Below are positions 61,306 through 64,000 of a stretch of 64,000 nt of DNA, in pieces. Source of the stretch: Pseudopedobacter beijingensis (GTDB taxonomy: Bacteria > Bacteroidota > Bacteroidia > Sphingobacteriales > Sphingobacteriaceae); NCBI RefSeq assembly GCF_042678145.1, contig NZ_JBHUDG010000014.1, positions 1 through 64,000 on the forward strand. The letters run 5' to 3'. The position numbers and the translations under genes were made by a program. The notes below the pieces were generated by a model. That model worked only from the letters and a program-made list of their open reading frames with translations. It was not told where the DNA came from and ran no database searches. Numbering within the stretch: the first letter of the stretch is position 1; the number at the start of each line of letters is the position of its first letter.

Positions 61306-63456
61306 ATGAAAAAAACGGCACTTATAATTGCAGCGATTTCATTAGTCGCCTGTAATAATTCAAAAGAACAAAAAATATTACCCAAAGAAACGATGACTAT
61401 TTTGCCCTATCCTCAAACAAAGAAATTAGCTATTAAAGACAATATTTTTGGAACCCCGGTAGAAGATCCTTACAGATGGTTGGAAGACGATTTATCTGCA
61501 GAAACAAAACAATGGGTAGAAGAAGAAAACAAAGTTACTCAGAACTATCTGGAGCAAATACCTTTTAGAGAAGCTATAAAAAGCAGGTTAACTGATTTGT
61601 GGAATTACGAAAAGTATTCGGCACCTTTTAAAGAAGGAAAATATACCTATTTCTTTAAAAATGATGGATTGCAAAATCAGGCTGTTTTATACAGACAGGA
61701 AGGAGAAAACGGAAAACCAGAAATATTCCTTGATCCTAATAAATTTTCAGAAGATGGCACCAGCTCCCTTGGAGGATTGAGTTTTTCAAAAGACGGAAGT
61801 TTGGCAGCCTATCAGATTTCTGACGGAGGGTCAGACTGGAGAAGAGTAATTATATTGGAAGTAGAGAATAAAAGCGAAGTAGGAAATGCACTGACAGATG
61901 TAAAATTCTCGGATCTTTCATGGAAAGAAAACGATGGTTTTTATTATAGCAGTTATGATAAACCTAAAGAAGGAAGTGCTTTATCTGGACTTACCCAAAA
62001 ACATAAATTGTATTACCACCGTATAGGAACTGCACAATCTGATGATAAATTAATATTTGGAGGAAATGAAACCCCAAGAAGGTACATCAGCGGAGATGTA
62101 ACAGAAGACCAAAAATATTTAATTATTACAGCGGCAGTTTCGACTTCAGGAAATGAACTGTATGTACAGGATTTAACCAGGGAAAATGCACCAATTGTCC
62201 CGGTTGTTAAGAATTTTGATAACAACCATCATGTGGTTTATTCTAAGGACAATGCATTATACATATACACTAATCTTCATGCACCTAATTTTAGATTAGT
62301 AAAAGCAGATGTAAACAATGCTGACCCGGAAAATTGGAAAGACGTTATACCAGAAACAGAAAATGTACTACAAATAACAACAGGAGGAAATAAATTTTTC
62401 GCCAATTATCTTAAAGATGCAACTTCATTTGTAGTACAGTTTGATTTGGATGGAAAAAAAGAAAGAGAGATTACTTTACCTGGTTTAGGAACAGCATCTG
62501 GCTTTGATGCTAAACAAAAAGAAAAAGAGCTGTATTATACTTTTACTTCCTATGTATATCCGCCTACTATATTTAAATACGATATATCATCCGGAAAGTC
62601 ATCAGAATACAAAAAATCAGGGGTTAGTTTTGACCCTTCTCAATACGAATCTAAACAGGTTTTCTATACTTCAAAAGATGGAACAAAAATTCCGTTAATT
62701 ATTACTTATAAAAAGGGAGTAGTATTAAATGGTAAAAATCCGACTTTATTATACGGTTATGGAGGATTTAATATCAGTTTAACGCCTGCTTTTAGTACCT
62801 CTAATATTGTTTTATTAGAACAAGGTGGTATTTATGCCGTTGCTAATTTACGTGGTGGTGGCGAGTATGGAGAAAAATGGCATATTGCGGGGACCAAACA
62901 ACAAAAACAAAATGTATTTGATGATTTTATTGCAGCCGCACATTATTTGATAGATAATAAATATACCTCTACAGACTATTTAGGAATTGCTGGCGGATCT
63001 AATGGAGGATTGTTGGTTGGTGCAGCAATTACGCAACACCCAGAATTGTTTAAAGTAGCATTTCCTGCGGTGGGTGTTTTAGATATGTTGCGTTATCATA
63101 AATTTACCGCCGGAGCAGGCTGGGCTTATGATTACGGTACGGCCGAAGATTCTAAAGAAATGTTTGAGTATTTATATAAATATTCTCCTTATCATGCTTT
63201 AAAACAAGGAACCGCTTATCCGGCTACAATGGTAACTACGGCAGATCATGACGATAGAGTTGTTCCGGCACATTCATTCAAGTTTGCGGCCAGATTGCAG
63301 GAATATCATCAGGGAAATAATCCGGTGTTGATTAGGATTGAAACGAATGCGGGACATGGAGCAGGAAAGCCAACAGCCATGATTATTCAGGAGCAGGCAG
63401 ATAAATGGGCTTTTATGTTCCAGAATATGAACATCCCCTATCAGGTCATTAAATAA
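61306..63456 (+). CDS. Prolyl oligopeptidase family (S9A) serine protease, lipoprotein
   Basis: The 716-aa protein has a lipoprotein signal with the lipobox 'SLVAC' (cysteine at about residue 16). An N-terminal beta-propeller part starts with 'VEDPYRWLEDDLSAETKQWV'. The catalytic domain at the C-terminus has Ser in 'GGSNGGLLVGAAITQ', Asp in 'ADHDDRVVPAHSFKFAARLQ' and His in 'ETNAGHGAGKP'. It cleaves peptides after proline and is placed in the envelope. Length is normal. The gene stands alone. Confidence 0.94.
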   Translation: MKKTALIIAAISLVACNNSKEQKILPKETMTILPYPQTKKLAIKDNIFGTPVEDPYRWLEDDLSAETKQWVEEENKVTQNYLEQIPFREAIKSRLTDLWNYEKYSAPFKEGKYTYFFKNDGLQNQAVLYRQEGENGKPEIFLDPNKFSEDGTSSLGGLSFSKDGSLAAYQISDGGSDWRRVIILEVENKSEVGNALTDVKFSDLSWKENDGFYYSSYDKPKEGSALSGLTQKHKLYYHRIGTAQSDDKLIFGGNETPRRYISGDVTEDQKYLIITAAVSTSGNELYVQDLTRENAPIVPVVKNFDNNHHVVYSKDNALYIYTNLHAPNFRLVKADVNNADPENWKDVIPETENVLQITTGGNKFFANYLKDATSFVVQFDLDGKKEREITLPGLGTASGFDAKQKEKELYYTFTSYVYPPTIFKYDISSGKSSEYKKSGVSFDPSQYESKQVFYTSKDGTKIPLIITYKKGVVLNGKNPTLLYGYGGFNISLTPAFSTSNIVLLEQGGIYAVANLRGGGEYGEKWHIAGTKQQKQNVFDDFIAAAHYLIDNKYTSTDYLGIAGGSNGGLLVGAAITQHPELFKVAFPAVGVLDMLRYHKFTAGAGWAYDYGTAEDSKEMFEYLYKYSPYHALKQGTAYPATMVTTADHDDRVVPAHSFKFAARLQEYHQGNNPVLIRIETNAGHGAGKPTAMIIQEQADKWAFMFQNMNIPYQVIK

Positions 63457-63583
63457 TTTTAAATAAATAAAACCTTCTTTAGAAACGTAATCTAAATATA
63501 TAGTGAGGTACTTTTTGTGTATTAAGCGTTAATAGATAAATATGCCATAACTTTAATTTATTGTAAGAGTCCATTTTTAAGTT

Positions 63584-64000
63584 ATGAAAAAAGTAAAGAT
63601 AGATTATCAAAGCTTGTTAGATACCAGTGATCTACGTCTGAAAAAGTTACATACCATTGTTCTGAAATCTATAGAGGAAGAGCAATTAATCTCTAAAAAG
63701 CTTGAGTCTGAAGAGAACCTTACAATAGGTCAACGGTTAGCGGATAAAGTTGCCGATTTTGGAGGAAGCTGGAGTTTTATATTGGTTTTTCTTTTAATTA
63801 TTTTAGCTTGGATGGTCGTAAATATATACTTTTTTAAGGAAAAAGGTTTTGATCCGTATCCATTTATTCTGTTAAATCTTCTATTATCTTGTTTAGCGGC
63901 TTTTCAGGCACCTATTATTATGATGAGTCAAAATAGACAAGAAGAAAAAGACAGAAGAAGGGCTGAAGAAGATTATCTGGTGAATTTAAAGGCAGAAATA
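63584..64000 (+). CDS. DUF1003 domain membrane protein, cut by window end
   Basis: The first 139 codons are visible. A charged N-terminus of about 45 residues is followed by the DUF1003 core 'GQRLADKVADFGGSWSFILV', a helix, 'NIYFFKEKGFDPYPFILLNL' and a second helix region with 'AFQAPIIMMSQNRQEEKDR', the family's hallmark. Family members are two-helix inner-membrane proteins of unknown function, sometimes linked to CorA-like or magnesium transport. The frame runs off the window end without a stop. Confidence 0.88.
   Translation, partial: MKKVKIDYQSLLDTSDLRLKKLHTIVLKSIEEEQLISKKLESEENLTIGQRLADKVADFGGSWSFILVFLLIILAWMVVNIYFFKEKGFDPYPFILLNLLLSCLAAFQAPIIMMSQNRQEEKDRRRAEEDYLVNLKAEI

Noticed and set aside
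1..64000. tRNA or rRNA genes
   Set aside because: I looked for T-loop-type GGTTCGAATCC words and CCA ends and found none outside coding sequence; short RNAs cannot be excluded without a model search.

Overview
The window comes from the chromosome of a Bacteroidota bacterium, most likely of the Sphingobacteriales (Pedobacter-like). Evidence: AT-rich DNA; a gliding-motility lipoprotein (GldD); a type IX secretion C-terminal sorting domain on a large surface protein; the TAnnTTTG promoter element typical of the phylum; many small secreted or lipoprotein genes; and an ABC-F, MnmG, NadA/NadB, ThiL, RadA and AspS gene set resembling that group.

Region 1 (1 to about 10.5 kb) is accessory DNA. It opens with the 5' part of a group II intron on the minus strand, whose end lies next to a long attC-like hairpin. 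After it come small genes, all on the plus strand: a membrane protein plus a small ferredoxin-fold-like protein, an ankyrin protein, a DHFR/RibD-like reductase, an AraC regulator with a VOC lipoprotein, a frameshifted exported protein and an acetyltransferase. They are separated by sequences with recurring CATAAC/GTTATG ends and hairpin arms, like the cassettes of an integron-type array; no integrase lies in the window. An IS1182-like element with a shortened transposase sits inside one of these hairpins. The region ends with a redox-flavoured group (DUF417, a CxxC thioredoxin-like protein, DUF2024, a four-cysteine MarR regulator). Two near-identical 15-bp palindromes precede members of this group and are probably MarR operators.

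Region 2 (10.6 to 25 kb) is a mixed chromosomal stretch: DUF2461, a small membrane protein, a LOG-family enzyme, a MITE-like inverted repeat, a DUF1501/DUF1800 pair, Aat, a 1384-residue three-module BspA-type surface protein, a membrane-anchored AraC regulator, a Na+/H+ antiporter and a TonB-like protein.

Region 3 (25 to 41 kb) is mostly plus-strand housekeeping: RadA, a lipoprotein, a TPR protein, a run ComA-like / AroE / GldD / alpha-beta hydrolase / MBL hydrolase / FtsX-like permease, then a chromate transporter and a DUF4175 / RsbW-like / YbeY run.

Region 4 (42 to 64 kb) holds pirin, an NAD(P)-binding protein, Uup, MnmG, an Ig-like lipoprotein, gamma-carbonic anhydrase, NadB, NadA, ThiL, an M16 protease, a potassium channel, Hpt, AspS, an outer-membrane protein, RmuC, a prolyl oligopeptidase and a DUF1003 protein cut by the window end. 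Two parS-like 16-mers lie between uup and mnmG and a third parS-like site lies in nadA. The 448-bp, very AT-rich nadB-nadA gap carries several DnaA-box-like 9-mers. Together these suggest that the window may cover the chromosome origin, or at least the centromere-like region near it.
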